Assembly (NCBI GenBank): GCA_963840565.1
Contig: CAWIZH010000006.1
Span: 496,001-560,000, forward strand
Direction: 5' to 3'
Source: VRUE01 sp963840565
GTDB lineage: Bacteria; Actinomycetota; Thermoleophilia; Solirubrobacterales; 70-9
DNA: 64,000 nt
In this document: positions 52,836 through 61,024 of the stretch, one piece after another
Numbering within the stretch: position 1 is the first letter of the stretch
Layout of the letters: each line of letters opens with the position of its first letter
Notes under the pieces: generated by a model
Told to the model about the DNA's origin: nothing
The model's input: only the letters and a program-made list of their open reading frames with translations
Database searches by the model: none
Program-made: the position numbers and the translations under genes

Positions 52836-54533
52836 ATGCCGCCAGTAGCACCGAGTGAGTTCCCGCCGCCGTTCGACCCGGCCGACGTGATCGGCCCGCC
52901 GACCGACGCCGAGGACGAGCGCATCGAGGTCGGCATCGCGATCGTCGGCGGCGGCCCCGCCGGGCTCGCCTGCGCCAACAAGATCATGCAGCTGCTCGAG
53001 GACGAGCCGGAGCTGACCGAGAAGCTCGGCGAAGTCCCGGTCGCAGTGATCGAGAAGGGCAAGGTCGCCGGCGCGCACCTGCTCTCCGGGGCGAACATGA
53101 AGCCCTCGGCGATGGAAGAGCTCTTCCCCGACCTACCCAAGGAGGAGTGGCCGGTCTTCCAGGAGGTAACCAAGGACGCGGTCTACCTGCTGACCTCGAA
53201 AGCGGCGCTGCCGCTGAAGCCGATGCCGCCGAACTTCCGCAACCACGGCAACTACGTCACCTCGGTCTCGAAGCTGGGCCGCTTCCTGGCGGAGAAAGCT
53301 GAGGAGGCGGGCGTCTACATCCTCTCCGAGACCGCGGCGACCAAGCTGCTGGTCGAGGACCGGGTCGTCAAGGGCATCCGCTCCGGCGACCGCGGCCGCG
53401 GCAAGGAGGGCGAAGAGCTCGGCAACTTCGAGCCCGGCTCCGACGTCGTCGCCAAGGCGACGGTCCTCGCCGAGGGCACCGTCGGCCACCTCACCTACGC
53501 CGCCTACGACTACTTCGACATGCACGGCGCCGACCCGATGCGCTGGGAGCTCGGGGTCAAGGAGGTCTGGGAGGTTCCCAAGCCGCTCGACCGGGTGATC
53601 CACACGATGGGCTGGCCGCTGCGCAAGTCGCCGAAGTACAACGAGTTCGGCGGCACCTTCATCTACCCGATGGGTGAGGACAAGCTCTGCATCGGGCTCG
53701 TCGCGGGCCTCGACTACACCGACGCGACCTTCAGCGTTCACGATGCCCTGCAGCTGATCAAGACCCACCCCTTCATCAAGGACCTGCTCGAGGGCGGCAA
53801 ACGTGTCGCCTGGGGCGCCAAGACGATCCCCTCCGGCGGCTACTTCGCGATGCCGAAGCGCCTCGCGGTGCCGGGCATGGTGGTCGCGGGCGACGCCGCC
53901 AGCATGGTCAACGTGCCGACCCTGAAGGGCGTCCACTACGCGATGCACGCCGGGATGTACGCGGCGGAGACGATCGTCGAGTCGCTCAAGCAGGACTCGG
54001 TCAACTTCGAGGCCTACGACGAGAAGGTCCACAAATCTCTGATCGAGAAGGACCTCTACGAATCGCGCAACATGCGCCAGCCCTTCTCCAAAGGCTTCTT
54101 CCTCGGCGGCGCCATGGCCTCGGCGATGACGGTCACCAAAGGCAACTTCCCCGGCGGCCACTGGAAGCAGGAGCACGACTCCGAGGTCGAGATGGACTTG
54201 GGCAAGGCGAGCGAGATGTACGTCAAGCCCGACAACGAGCTCACCTTCGCCAAGCTCGACTCGGTCTTTCTCTCCGGCAACGCAACCCGCGACGACGCGC
54301 CCAACCACGTCCGCATCCAGACCAAGGTGCCGCGCGAGATCGCCCAGACCTGGGTCTCGATGTGCCCAGCCCAGGTCTACGAGATTCCCGACGAGCAGCT
54401 AGAGAATGGCGCTGCCGAGGTCGATGTCCACGTCACCGCCTCTAACTGCGTGCAGTGCGGCGCGATCACCGCCAAGGGCGGGCGCCTGACGCTGCCCGAG
54501 GGCGGCGACGGGCCGCTCTACCAGGAGACCTGA
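52836..54533 (+). CDS. Electron transfer flavoprotein:quinone oxidoreductase (ETF dehydrogenase)
   Basis: The 565-residue protein has the FAD motif IAIVGGGPAGLACANKIMQL, GVKEVWEVPKPLDRVIHTMG and GFFLGGAMASAMTVTKGNFP, as in ETF-QO. It passes electrons from ETF to membrane quinone. The C-terminal FeS region has CPAQVYEIPDEQ, then NCVQCGAITAKGG. The usual fourth cluster cysteine is replaced by Ile (CVQCGAI instead of CxxCxxC), so the cluster may be altered. The two preceding genes encode its donor. Confidence 0.93.
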   Translation: MPPVAPSEFPPPFDPADVIGPPTDAEDERIEVGIAIVGGGPAGLACANKIMQLLEDEPELTEKLGEVPVAVIEKGKVAGAHLLSGANMKPSAMEELFPDLPKEEWPVFQEVTKDAVYLLTSKAALPLKPMPPNFRNHGNYVTSVSKLGRFLAEKAEEAGVYILSETAATKLLVEDRVVKGIRSGDRGRGKEGEELGNFEPGSDVVAKATVLAEGTVGHLTYAAYDYFDMHGADPMRWELGVKEVWEVPKPLDRVIHTMGWPLRKSPKYNEFGGTFIYPMGEDKLCIGLVAGLDYTDATFSVHDALQLIKTHPFIKDLLEGGKRVAWGAKTIPSGGYFAMPKRLAVPGMVVAGDAASMVNVPTLKGVHYAMHAGMYAAETIVESLKQDSVNFEAYDEKVHKSLIEKDLYESRNMRQPFSKGFFLGGAMASAMTVTKGNFPGGHWKQEHDSEVEMDLGKASEMYVKPDNELTFAKLDSVFLSGNATRDDAPNHVRIQTKVPREIAQTWVSMCPAQVYEIPDEQLENGAAEVDVHVTASNCVQCGAITAKGGRLTLPEGGDGPLYQET

Positions 54534-54567
54534 GGCCCCGCCAATCGAGCCCCGCAGGTCCGCGGCT

Positions 54568-55074
54568 CTACTCGTCGCAGGCCGGTTTGATCGTCGCAGC
54601 CATTTCGCGCATGCTCTCGGAGAGCGCCTGAAAGCCGTAGAGGCCGGTCGTGCCGCGGACGAGGAAGCTGACGCCGCATTCTTCGAAGAACCACCTGATG
54701 TTGGCCTGCTTGCCGACGTCGAAAGCCCAGCGCACGGCCGGCCTGCCGCCGAGCCTGATCCACTTCATCCCACGTTCGCGGTAGCCATGCAGCCTCGTGG
54801 TCTGCACCCGCGCCAGCTGCGCGTTCTCCAGCGGTGACCCGGTTTCATCTGCCGCGCGCGAGTCGATCGTGATGATGACGTAGGTATATGCGGGATCGCG
54901 CCAGGCGCTCTCGTCGTAGCCTTCGACTTGTTTGTGGTTCTCGATCTGCGGCCAGTCGTCGTAGATGTCGGCCCGGTAGGCGGCCGGATCGGCTTGGGAG
55001 CTGCTGCCGCAGCCGGCCAGGAGCGCGAGGATCGCGAGCAGGGCGGTACCACAGGCGAGGCTCGAACGAAGCAT
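54568..55074 (-). CDS. Lipoprotein, first of a tandem duplicated pair
   Basis: The 168-residue protein has a signal peptide ending LAILALLAGCGSSS (lipobox LAGC). The mature part has DDWPQIENHKQVEGYDESAW, RDPAYTYVIITIDSRAADET and VRWAFDVGKQANIRWFFEEC, ending in a short Glu tail. The same architecture occurs in the next copy. No known family or catalytic motif. Frame extends upstream to 55242 but only non-lipoprotein sequence is there. Confidence 0.75.
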   Translation of the reverse strand: MLRSSLACGTALLAILALLAGCGSSSQADPAAYRADIYDDWPQIENHKQVEGYDESAWRDPAYTYVIITIDSRAADETGSPLENAQLARVQTTRLHGYRERGMKWIRLGGRPAVRWAFDVGKQANIRWFFEECGVSFLVRGTTGLYGFQALSESMREMAATIKPACDE

Positions 55075-55130
55075 GATAAGCCGAATACTTGCAGGAATTT
55101 TCACAATACGGTTCGCCCTCGGGCCAGTAG

Positions 55131-55634
55131 CTACTCGTGGCAGGCGGTCTTGATCGACACAGCCTTTTCCCGGAAGGTTTCCGAGAGAGACGAGAAGCCG
55201 TACAGGCCAGATGTTCCGCGGACTAGGAAGCTGGTGCCGCATTCTTCGAAGAAGTACTCGATGTGGGCACGGTCGGCGACGTCAAACGCCCAGCGCACGG
55301 CCGGCCGCCCGTTCAGCCTGATCCACCTGATGCCCCTTTCCCGGTAGCCGGTCAGTTTGGTCGTTTGGATGCGGGCCAGCTGCGCGTTGGCCATCGGGGA
55401 GCCGGTCTCGTCCGCGGGGCGCGAGTCGATCGCGAAGATGACGTACGTGTATGCCGGATCACGCCAGGCGCTCTCGACATAGCCGTCGACTTGCTTATGC
55501 CGCTCGATCTGTGGCCAGTCGGTGAATTCGACCCGGTAGCCCGCCGGATCTGCCGAGGAGCTGCTGCCGCAGCCGGTCAGGAGCGCGAGGATCGCAAGTA
55601 GGGCGGCGCTGCAGGCAAGGCTCGAACGAATCAT
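55131..55634 (-). CDS. Lipoprotein, second of a tandem duplicated pair
   Basis: The 167-residue paralogue begins MIRSSLACSAALLAILALLT with lipobox LTGC. It matches the neighbouring lipoprotein over its whole length (e.g. VESAWRDPAYTYVIFAIDSR; AHIEYFFEECGTSFLVRGTS). Similarity continues into the upstream region (conserved GCAGGAatTTTcgCAATACGG-like stretch), so about 565 bp was duplicated in tandem, not just the coding part. Function unknown. Confidence 0.75.
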   Translation of the reverse strand: MIRSSLACSAALLAILALLTGCGSSSSADPAGYRVEFTDWPQIERHKQVDGYVESAWRDPAYTYVIFAIDSRPADETGSPMANAQLARIQTTKLTGYRERGIRWIRLNGRPAVRWAFDVADRAHIEYFFEECGTSFLVRGTSGLYGFSSLSETFREKAVSIKTACHE

Positions 55635-55700
55635 GATCTGTCGAATAGTTGCAGGATTTTTCGCAATACGGTTCACGGTCAGGCCAGTAGCGTCCCCCTC

Positions 55701-56639
55701 GTGGTCGCACTCGGAATAGTGGCGGCGGTCGGGGCGTCCCTTCTCTACAACACCTCGATTGCCCTGCAGGCGCTGGAGGCGCGCGGGGTTCCGCGCGAGC
55801 ACTCTCTGCGGCCCTCGCTGATTGGGCGGCTGGTGCGGAATAAACGCTGGCTCGGAGCCACGGCGTTGGGTTTGGTCGGGTGGCCGTTGGAGATCGTGGC
55901 GCTCCTGCTGGCGCCGCTCACCGTGGTGCAGCCTTGTCTTGCCAGTGGGTTGATCTTGTTGCTCTGGCTGGGGGTCAAGCGGTTGGGGGAGAGGCCTGGA
56001 GGGAGGGAGTTCTTGGCCGTAGGGACGATCATCGCCGGGGTCGCCGGTGTGGCATTGGCGGCGCCGGAGCGGACTACGGATCACGCCGGCGCGGGGGCGA
56101 TCGCCCTCGCCCTGTGCCTCGTAGCAATCCCGATCGCCGCTCCCTACGCGCTGGGCTTGCGCAGCCGACATTCACCCCGCTCAGGTGGGGTCAAAGTCGG
56201 AAGCGTTGTCAGTATCGGCACGCTGGCCGTGATCAGCGCCGGTTGCGGCTATGCCTGGACCGCGATTGCCAGCAAGCTGCTTACCGACGAGCTGGCGACC
56301 GGTGCGGTGATCGTGGCCGTCGCCTGGCTCGCCACTGCAGCGGCCTCCGAGGGGCTGGCCCTGCTCAGCGAGATGAGCGCTTTGCAGCAACGCCCCGCGA
56401 CGCATGTGGCGCCGACGATGTTCGCCGTCCAGGTGCTGATCCCGGTTCTGCTGGCGCCGTTGATCTTCGGCGAGTCCTGGGGCTCGACCCCGCTGGGCGG
56501 CGCGGTGCTCGTCGCTTCGATGGCGCTGGCAGTCGCCGGCACGACATTGCTGGCCGGCTCCCGCGCGGTCGGTGCTGTGATCGAGAGCGCCCACGAAGAC
56601 AGTCGCGGCGCGGTCGATGGGCCTAAAACGTCCATATAA
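55701..56639 (+). CDS. EamA/DMT-like small-molecule transporter
   Basis: The 312-residue protein has about nine or ten hydrophobic helices (e.g. LVGWPLEIVALLLAPLTVVQ; SVVSIGTLAVISAGCGYAWT; VLVASMALAVAGTTLLAG), in the two-half EamA/DMT pattern. The GTG start follows TAGCGT (55688-55693) by 7 nt. The last codons form one arm and loop of a palindrome (56615-56659). Substrate unknown. Confidence 0.78.
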   Translation: MVALGIVAAVGASLLYNTSIALQALEARGVPREHSLRPSLIGRLVRNKRWLGATALGLVGWPLEIVALLLAPLTVVQPCLASGLILLLWLGVKRLGERPGGREFLAVGTIIAGVAGVALAAPERTTDHAGAGAIALALCLVAIPIAAPYALGLRSRHSPRSGGVKVGSVVSIGTLAVISAGCGYAWTAIASKLLTDELATGAVIVAVAWLATAAASEGLALLSEMSALQQRPATHVAPTMFAVQVLIPVLLAPLIFGESWGSTPLGGAVLVASMALAVAGTTLLAGSRAVGAVIESAHEDSRGAVDGPKTSI

Positions 56640-56659
56640 CGGACGTTTTAGGCCCATCG
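56615..56659. repeat. Perfect 19-bp hairpin at the end of the transporter gene (repeat copy 2)
   Basis: Arms 56615-56633 and 56641-56659 surround loop ATATAAC, which contains the TAA stop of the transporter. The core matches 40967-41015, with two compensatory base-pair changes. The distance to the next ribosome site is about 90 nt. Confidence 0.8.
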
Positions 56660-56757
56660 GCACGCTGTTGGGTCCACCATCGTTGCTAGCCTTGCGGCGC
56701 CTCTTGCCCGTCCGTCCGCGGAGGCAAACTCCCAGCCACACTCACCAAGGAGCCACC

Positions 56758-57795
56758 GTAGGGTCCGCAGAGACAACCCGGCCCGACGCGACCAAGTTCG
56801 CGATCGGGTTTGACCATCGTGACCGCAGCCGCCTGTTCGAGCTTTGGACCGATGTCCTCGATTCCGAGCAGTGGTCGGAGGGACGGATGCTGGACGCCTT
56901 CGAGCAGCGCTGGGCGAACTGGAACGGCCTGCCCAGCGTCGGCCTCTCTAGCTGGGCCGGTGGCGCGCTGGCCGCGCTCGAGTTCGCCGGCGTGCGCGGT
57001 GAGACCGTGCTCTGCCCCTCCAACACCTTCATGGCGACCCCGCTGGCGGCGATCAACGCCGGCGCCACGGTCGAGTTCGTCGATTGCAATCGCGACGACC
57101 TCTGCATGTCCTTCGCTGACTTCGAGGCAAAGGCCGAGAGGCACAAGCCGAAGGCGGCGATCCTCGTCCACATCGGTGGCCACATCGCCTTCGAGGCCGA
57201 GCGCATCGCCGCCTACTGCCGCGAGCACGGGATCTTCCTGCTCGAGGATTGCGCCCACGCCCACGGTGCACAGTGGAACGACGCCAAGCCCGGCTCCTTC
57301 GGTGACGCCGGCGTCTACTCGCTCTACGCGACCAAGACCGTCTCGACCGGGGAGGGCGGCGTGCTTGCCTCCGCCAACGAGGACCTGATCGAGTTCGCCC
57401 GCAAGTTCCGCAACTACGGCAAGTTCGAGCACGAAGTCGACGGCCTCAACTTCCGCATGAGCGAGTTCACCGCTGCCCTCGGCTTGGTTCAGGCCGACCG
57501 CATGGAGGAGATCGTCGCCTGGAAGAACGAGTACGCGCGCGAGCATCTCGACGCGCTGCACCCGTCGCGGCTCGAGCTCCCCGAGGGGATGACCTCGGGG
57601 CTCTACAAGTACCTGGTCTTCGATCCGATCGAGAAGGGCACAGGCCGTGTCTACGAAGATCCCTGTCACCGCATCATGGGCCGCTCCGACGAGCTTCCGA
57701 ACACCGACTGGGTGGCCGAGAACCACTGGTGCGTGCCGCTCTACTACCGGCCCGAGAGCCGCGAGGCAGCGCTAACCCCTAAGGAGGCGTCATGA
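56758..57795 (+). CDS. DegT/DnrJ/EryC1-family PLP aminotransferase
   Basis: The family transfers amino groups to keto-sugars. The ~345-residue protein has SVGLSSWAGGALAALEFAGV, VLCPSNTFMATPLAAINAGA, the PLP-Asp region GIFLLEDCAHAHGAQWND, and the PLP-Lys motif VYSLYATKTVSTGEGGVLAS. No ATG/GTG/TTG exists near the AAGGAG (56747-56752) ribosome site; the codon 5 nt downstream is GTA 56758. A long frame extension to 56617 is unlike coding sequence. The stop overlaps the ATG of the next gene, so the cassette is coupled. Confidence 0.87.
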   Translation, partial: VGSAETTRPDATKFAIGFDHRDRSRLFELWTDVLDSEQWSEGRMLDAFEQRWANWNGLPSVGLSSWAGGALAALEFAGVRGETVLCPSNTFMATPLAAINAGATVEFVDCNRDDLCMSFADFEAKAERHKPKAAILVHIGGHIAFEAERIAAYCREHGIFLLEDCAHAHGAQWNDAKPGSFGDAGVYSLYATKTVSTGEGGVLASANEDLIEFARKFRNYGKFEHEVDGLNFRMSEFTAALGLVQADRMEEIVAWKNEYAREHLDALHPSRLELPEGMTSGLYKYLVFDPIEKGTGRVYEDPCHRIMGRSDELPNTDWVAENHWCVPLYYRPESREAALTPKEAS

Positions 57796-60122
57796 GGGTC
57801 CTGGTAACCGGCGGCGGAGGCTTCATCGGCTCCCACGTGGTCGATCGCCTGCTCGATCGCGGTATCACCCCGCGGATCTTTGACCTCAGCGCGTCGCCGT
57901 ATCACTCGCCGCTCGAGGTCGAGACCTTCACCGGCTCGATCACCGACGCCGCCAACCTCGACTTGGCGATGCGCGACTGCGACGCGGTCATCCACCTCGC
58001 CGCCGTCGCCGACGTCGGCCACGTGCTCGCCGACCCGGTCCTGGCCGAGGAGGTCAATACCCGCGGCACTCTGAACGTGCTCGAGGCGGCCGCCGGCGCC
58101 AAGGTTGGCCGTGTCGTCTACGGCTCGACCACCTGGGTCTACAGCGACTGCGTCGAGCAGGACGTCGACGAGGAAACGCCGATTCCCGCCCCGCGCCATA
58201 TCTACACCGCGACCAAGCTGGCGGGCGAGACCTATTGCGCCGGCTACACCGAGCTCTACGACCTCGAGAGCACCGTCCTTCGCTTCGGCATCCCCTATGG
58301 CCCGCGCGCCCGCGCCGCCGGCGTCGTCGCCAAGTTCACCGACCTTGCCTTCGAAGGCAAGGCACTGACGATCGCCGGTGACGGCAGCACGACCCGCAGC
58401 TTCATCTACGTCGAGGACCTCGCCGACGGGATCGTCGCCGCCCTGGCGCCCGAGGCCGCGGGCCGCACCTACAACCTCTCCGGCGACGAGGTCGTGACGA
58501 TCCTTGAAATCGCCGAGCGGGTGCAGGAAAACACCGATAACTGCGAGATCGTCCACACGCCGCCGCGGCCCGGGGACTTTCCGGGCAAGGCGATCTCGAA
58601 CGAGCGCGCGCTCGAGGAGCTCGGCTGGAAAGCCGAGACGAGCTTCAAGGAGGGCGTCCGCAAGTACGTCGAGTGGGTTCGCGGCAGCGTCCGCCCGCCC
58701 GACCCGATCCCCGGCAAGCAACCCTCGCTCAACGGCAACGAACACGCGGCCGGCGCGCTGCTCGCCGGTGCTGCCCGTGCCGAGGAGCGCGCCCCCCGTG
58801 TGCTGATCCTGAGCGCCGACATCGGCGAGGGCCACGACCTGCCGGCGCGGATCATCAAGGCCGACCTTGAAGAAGAGGTTCCCGGGGTCGAGGTCGAGAT
58901 TGCCAACGGGCTCGAGGCGATGGGAAAGGTCTCCGCCGCGGTCCTCCGCAACGGCTCAAAAGTCACCTTCCGCTGGATGCCCTGGCTGTTCGACATCCAG
59001 TACTGGCTGATCACCAAGTTTGCCCCGGCCCGCTGGCTCTTTCATCACCTCGGCTACTGGTTCTCGGGCCGCGGCCTGCTGAAGGTCGTCGAGGCCTATG
59101 ACCCCGACGCCGTGATCTCCACCTACCCCGGAGTGACCGCGGTGCTGGGCATGCTGCGCGAGAACCGGCGCCTCGATGTCCCGGTGCAGTCGGCGATCAC
59201 AGACCTGGCCGGGCTGCGCTACTGGGCCCACCCAGGAGTCGACCTGCACTACGTCACCCACCCGGAGTCGATCGAGGAGATCGAGAAGCTGGTCGGCCCG
59301 GGAACCGTCGAGTGGGTCCGCCCACCGATCTCCCGCGAGTTCCTGATGCCGCGCACCCGTCGCGACGCCCGCGAGGCACTTGACGTCCCAGCCCACGCGC
59401 GGATCGTGCTCGTCTCCGGCGGCGGCTGGGGAATCGGCGACCTCGAGGGAGCAATTCGCTCGGCCCTCTCCGAGGACGCCCTGGTCGTCTGCATCACCGG
59501 CCGCAACGACATCGCCCGCGAGAAGCTCGAGCGCAGCTTCGCCGACAACGAGCAGGTCCGCATCCTCGGCTTCACCGAGCAGATGAGCGACTGGATGGCC
59601 GCGGCCGACGCGATGATCCACGCCACCGCCGGCCTGACCGTGCTCGAGGCGCACATCCGCGGCTGCCCGGTGGTCTCCTACGGCTTCTCGGCCGGTCACC
59701 TGCGCGCTAACAACGCCGCCTTCGAGCGCTTCGGGCTGGCCGAGGTGGCAGGTTCGAAGCACGAGCTGGAGTCGGTCCTGCGCCACGTCACCCGCGAGCG
59801 CCGCTCGCCGGACTCCTCCTTTGCCTCGCTGCCCTCGATCGCCTCACGCGCGCTTACCGTGCGTCCGCGGGTTCGTCCACAGCCGGTCTGGCGCCTGCGC
59901 ACCGAGCGCGTGGCCACGGCCGTCGCCCTCGCCCTGATTGCGGTGGTCATGTTCTTCACAGTGATCGACCGCGAAGCCCCCTACAAGGTGGTCGCCAAGC
60001 CGCTGGAGGGTCGCATCCACTTCGGCAAGGACAACGACGCCCAGACGCCAGCCGTCGAAAGCTCCAAGCCGGCGCAGCCGGTGCCCGCGGCCCATCAGTC
60101 GGGCGCCAGCGGCGGCAATTGA
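57792..60122 (+). CDS. Fusion: sugar-nucleotide epimerase + MGDG-synthase-like glycosyltransferase + C-terminal membrane anchor
   Basis: The 776-residue protein joins three parts. Residues 1-300: an SDR epimerase/dehydratase (MRVLVTGGGGFIGSHVVDRL; YGSTTWVYSDC; HIYTATKLAGETYCAGYTEL with YxxxK). A ~35-residue linker follows. Residues ~335-690: an MGDG_synth-type N-terminal domain (LSADIGEGHDLPARIIKADL) and GT28-like C-terminal domain (VLVSGGGWGIGDLEGAIRSA; GLTVLEAHIRGCPVVSYGFS). Then a membrane helix (VATAVALALIAVVMFFTVID) and a ~50-residue tail. Inferred role: makes or modifies a sugar nucleotide, then transfers it to a lipid. It lies between an aminotransferase and a deacetylase. No frame break. 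Confidence 0.85.
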   Translation: MRVLVTGGGGFIGSHVVDRLLDRGITPRIFDLSASPYHSPLEVETFTGSITDAANLDLAMRDCDAVIHLAAVADVGHVLADPVLAEEVNTRGTLNVLEAAAGAKVGRVVYGSTTWVYSDCVEQDVDEETPIPAPRHIYTATKLAGETYCAGYTELYDLESTVLRFGIPYGPRARAAGVVAKFTDLAFEGKALTIAGDGSTTRSFIYVEDLADGIVAALAPEAAGRTYNLSGDEVVTILEIAERVQENTDNCEIVHTPPRPGDFPGKAISNERALEELGWKAETSFKEGVRKYVEWVRGSVRPPDPIPGKQPSLNGNEHAAGALLAGAARAEERAPRVLILSADIGEGHDLPARIIKADLEEEVPGVEVEIANGLEAMGKVSAAVLRNGSKVTFRWMPWLFDIQYWLITKFAPARWLFHHLGYWFSGRGLLKVVEAYDPDAVISTYPGVTAVLGMLRENRRLDVPVQSAITDLAGLRYWAHPGVDLHYVTHPESIEEIEKLVGPGTVEWVRPPISREFLMPRTRRDAREALDVPAHARIVLVSGGGWGIGDLEGAIRSALSEDALVVCITGRNDIAREKLERSFADNEQVRILGFTEQMSDWMAAADAMIHATAGLTVLEAHIRGCPVVSYGFSAGHLRANNAAFERFGLAEVAGSKHELESVLRHVTRERRSPDSSFASLPSIASRALTVRPRVRPQPVWRLRTERVATAVALALIAVVMFFTVIDREAPYKVVAKPLEGRIHFGKDNDAQTPAVESSKPAQPVPAAHQSGASGGN

Positions 60123-60820
60123 TCGGAGCCCTGCTCGGCGCTGGGGCCTCCGCGGCCGCGGTCCTGCATGCGGGGCCGGCCCTTTCCCCGGTCGTCCCCG
60201 GCATCGGCCGGGCGCTGCAAATCGAGCTTCGCCAAGAGGACGTCGACGGGGTCGCGCTCACCTTTGACGACGGCCCGCACCCGCAGGGCACCCCGATCGT
60301 GCTGGACACCCTGCGCGAGGCGGGAGCCACCGCGACCTTTTTCCTCGCCGGCGAGCAGGTTGTGCGACGGCCGGCGCTGGCGGCGGAGATCGTCGCCGCT
60401 GGCCACCGGGTCGAGCTGCACTGCCACCGCCATCGCAATCTGCTGCGCCTCAGCGTGGGCCAGTTCCTCGACGACGCCGAGCGAGGCCGTGCCGCGATCG
60501 AGGAGGCGACGGGACAGCCGATCGCCGATTACCGCCCGCCCTACGGCATCTTCAGCGCCGCGACCCTGGGCGCCGTGCGCCGCCGCGGCTGGCGGCCCGT
60601 GCTCTGGTCACGCTGGGGGAAGGACTGGCGCAGGAACGCGACTGCCGAGTCGATCGCGCGTCGCTCAAGCACCGGCATTCGGGCCGGCGACATCGTCCTC
60701 CTCCACGACGCCGACTACTACAGCGCGCGCGGCTCCTGGGTGCGCACGGCGGCAGCGCTGCCGCTCATCCTCGAGGAGCTCGAAAGTCGCGGGCTGAAGA
60801 CGACCTCACTGCGCCGCTGA
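60119..60820 (+). CDS. Polysaccharide deacetylase (NodB/CE4 family)
   Basis: TTG 60119 overlaps the preceding stop (TTGA). The 233-residue protein has a hydrophobic N terminus and CE4 motifs: VDGVALTFDDGPHPQGTPIV (motif 1), VELHCHRHRNLL (motif 2, altered from the usual SHTxxH), YRPPYGIFSAATLGAVR (motif 3) and GDIVLLHDADYYSARGSWVR (late Leu-His motif). It removes N-acetyl groups from a sugar. In this cassette an N-acetylated lipid-linked sugar is the natural candidate. Confidence 0.85.
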   Translation: MIGALLGAGASAAAVLHAGPALSPVVPGIGRALQIELRQEDVDGVALTFDDGPHPQGTPIVLDTLREAGATATFFLAGEQVVRRPALAAEIVAAGHRVELHCHRHRNLLRLSVGQFLDDAERGRAAIEEATGQPIADYRPPYGIFSAATLGAVRRRGWRPVLWSRWGKDWRRNATAESIARRSSTGIRAGDIVLLHDADYYSARGSWVRTAAALPLILEELESRGLKTTSLRR

Positions 60821-60991
60821 GAAGGCGGCGCGATCGTCCAATGCTCGCAGCCGGCGAAGGCCTCGTCGAGGCGCTGCGCCATCGTGCTCCTGGGCCTGTC
60901 CTGGTCGAAGATCTCCTGAGCCATGGCTCTCCGTCCTGTAGGGGGCGTTGAGACAGGATGCCTCTCCGGTCAGACGAAAAACCCGCACGTA

Positions 60992-61017
60992 GCGAAAAAG
61001 ACCCCGCAGCTTGCGGG
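60992..61017 (-). terminator. Intrinsic terminator of the alpha/beta hydrolase gene
   Basis: On the minus strand CCCGCA-AGC-TGCGGG (61017-61003) is followed by GTCTTTTTCGC, a hairpin plus U-run directly after the hydrolase stop at 61025. A larger overlapping pairing (60980-60987 with 61012-61019) could also act on the opposite strand. The rest of 60821-60979 shows no supported gene. Confidence 0.75.
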
Positions 61018-61024
61018 TTCTGCC

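Noticed and set aside
60718..60924. Small minus-strand frame starting MAQEIFDQDRPRST
   Set aside because: Half overlaps the deacetylase gene antisense, no ribosome site or promoter; a decayed gene cannot be excluded.
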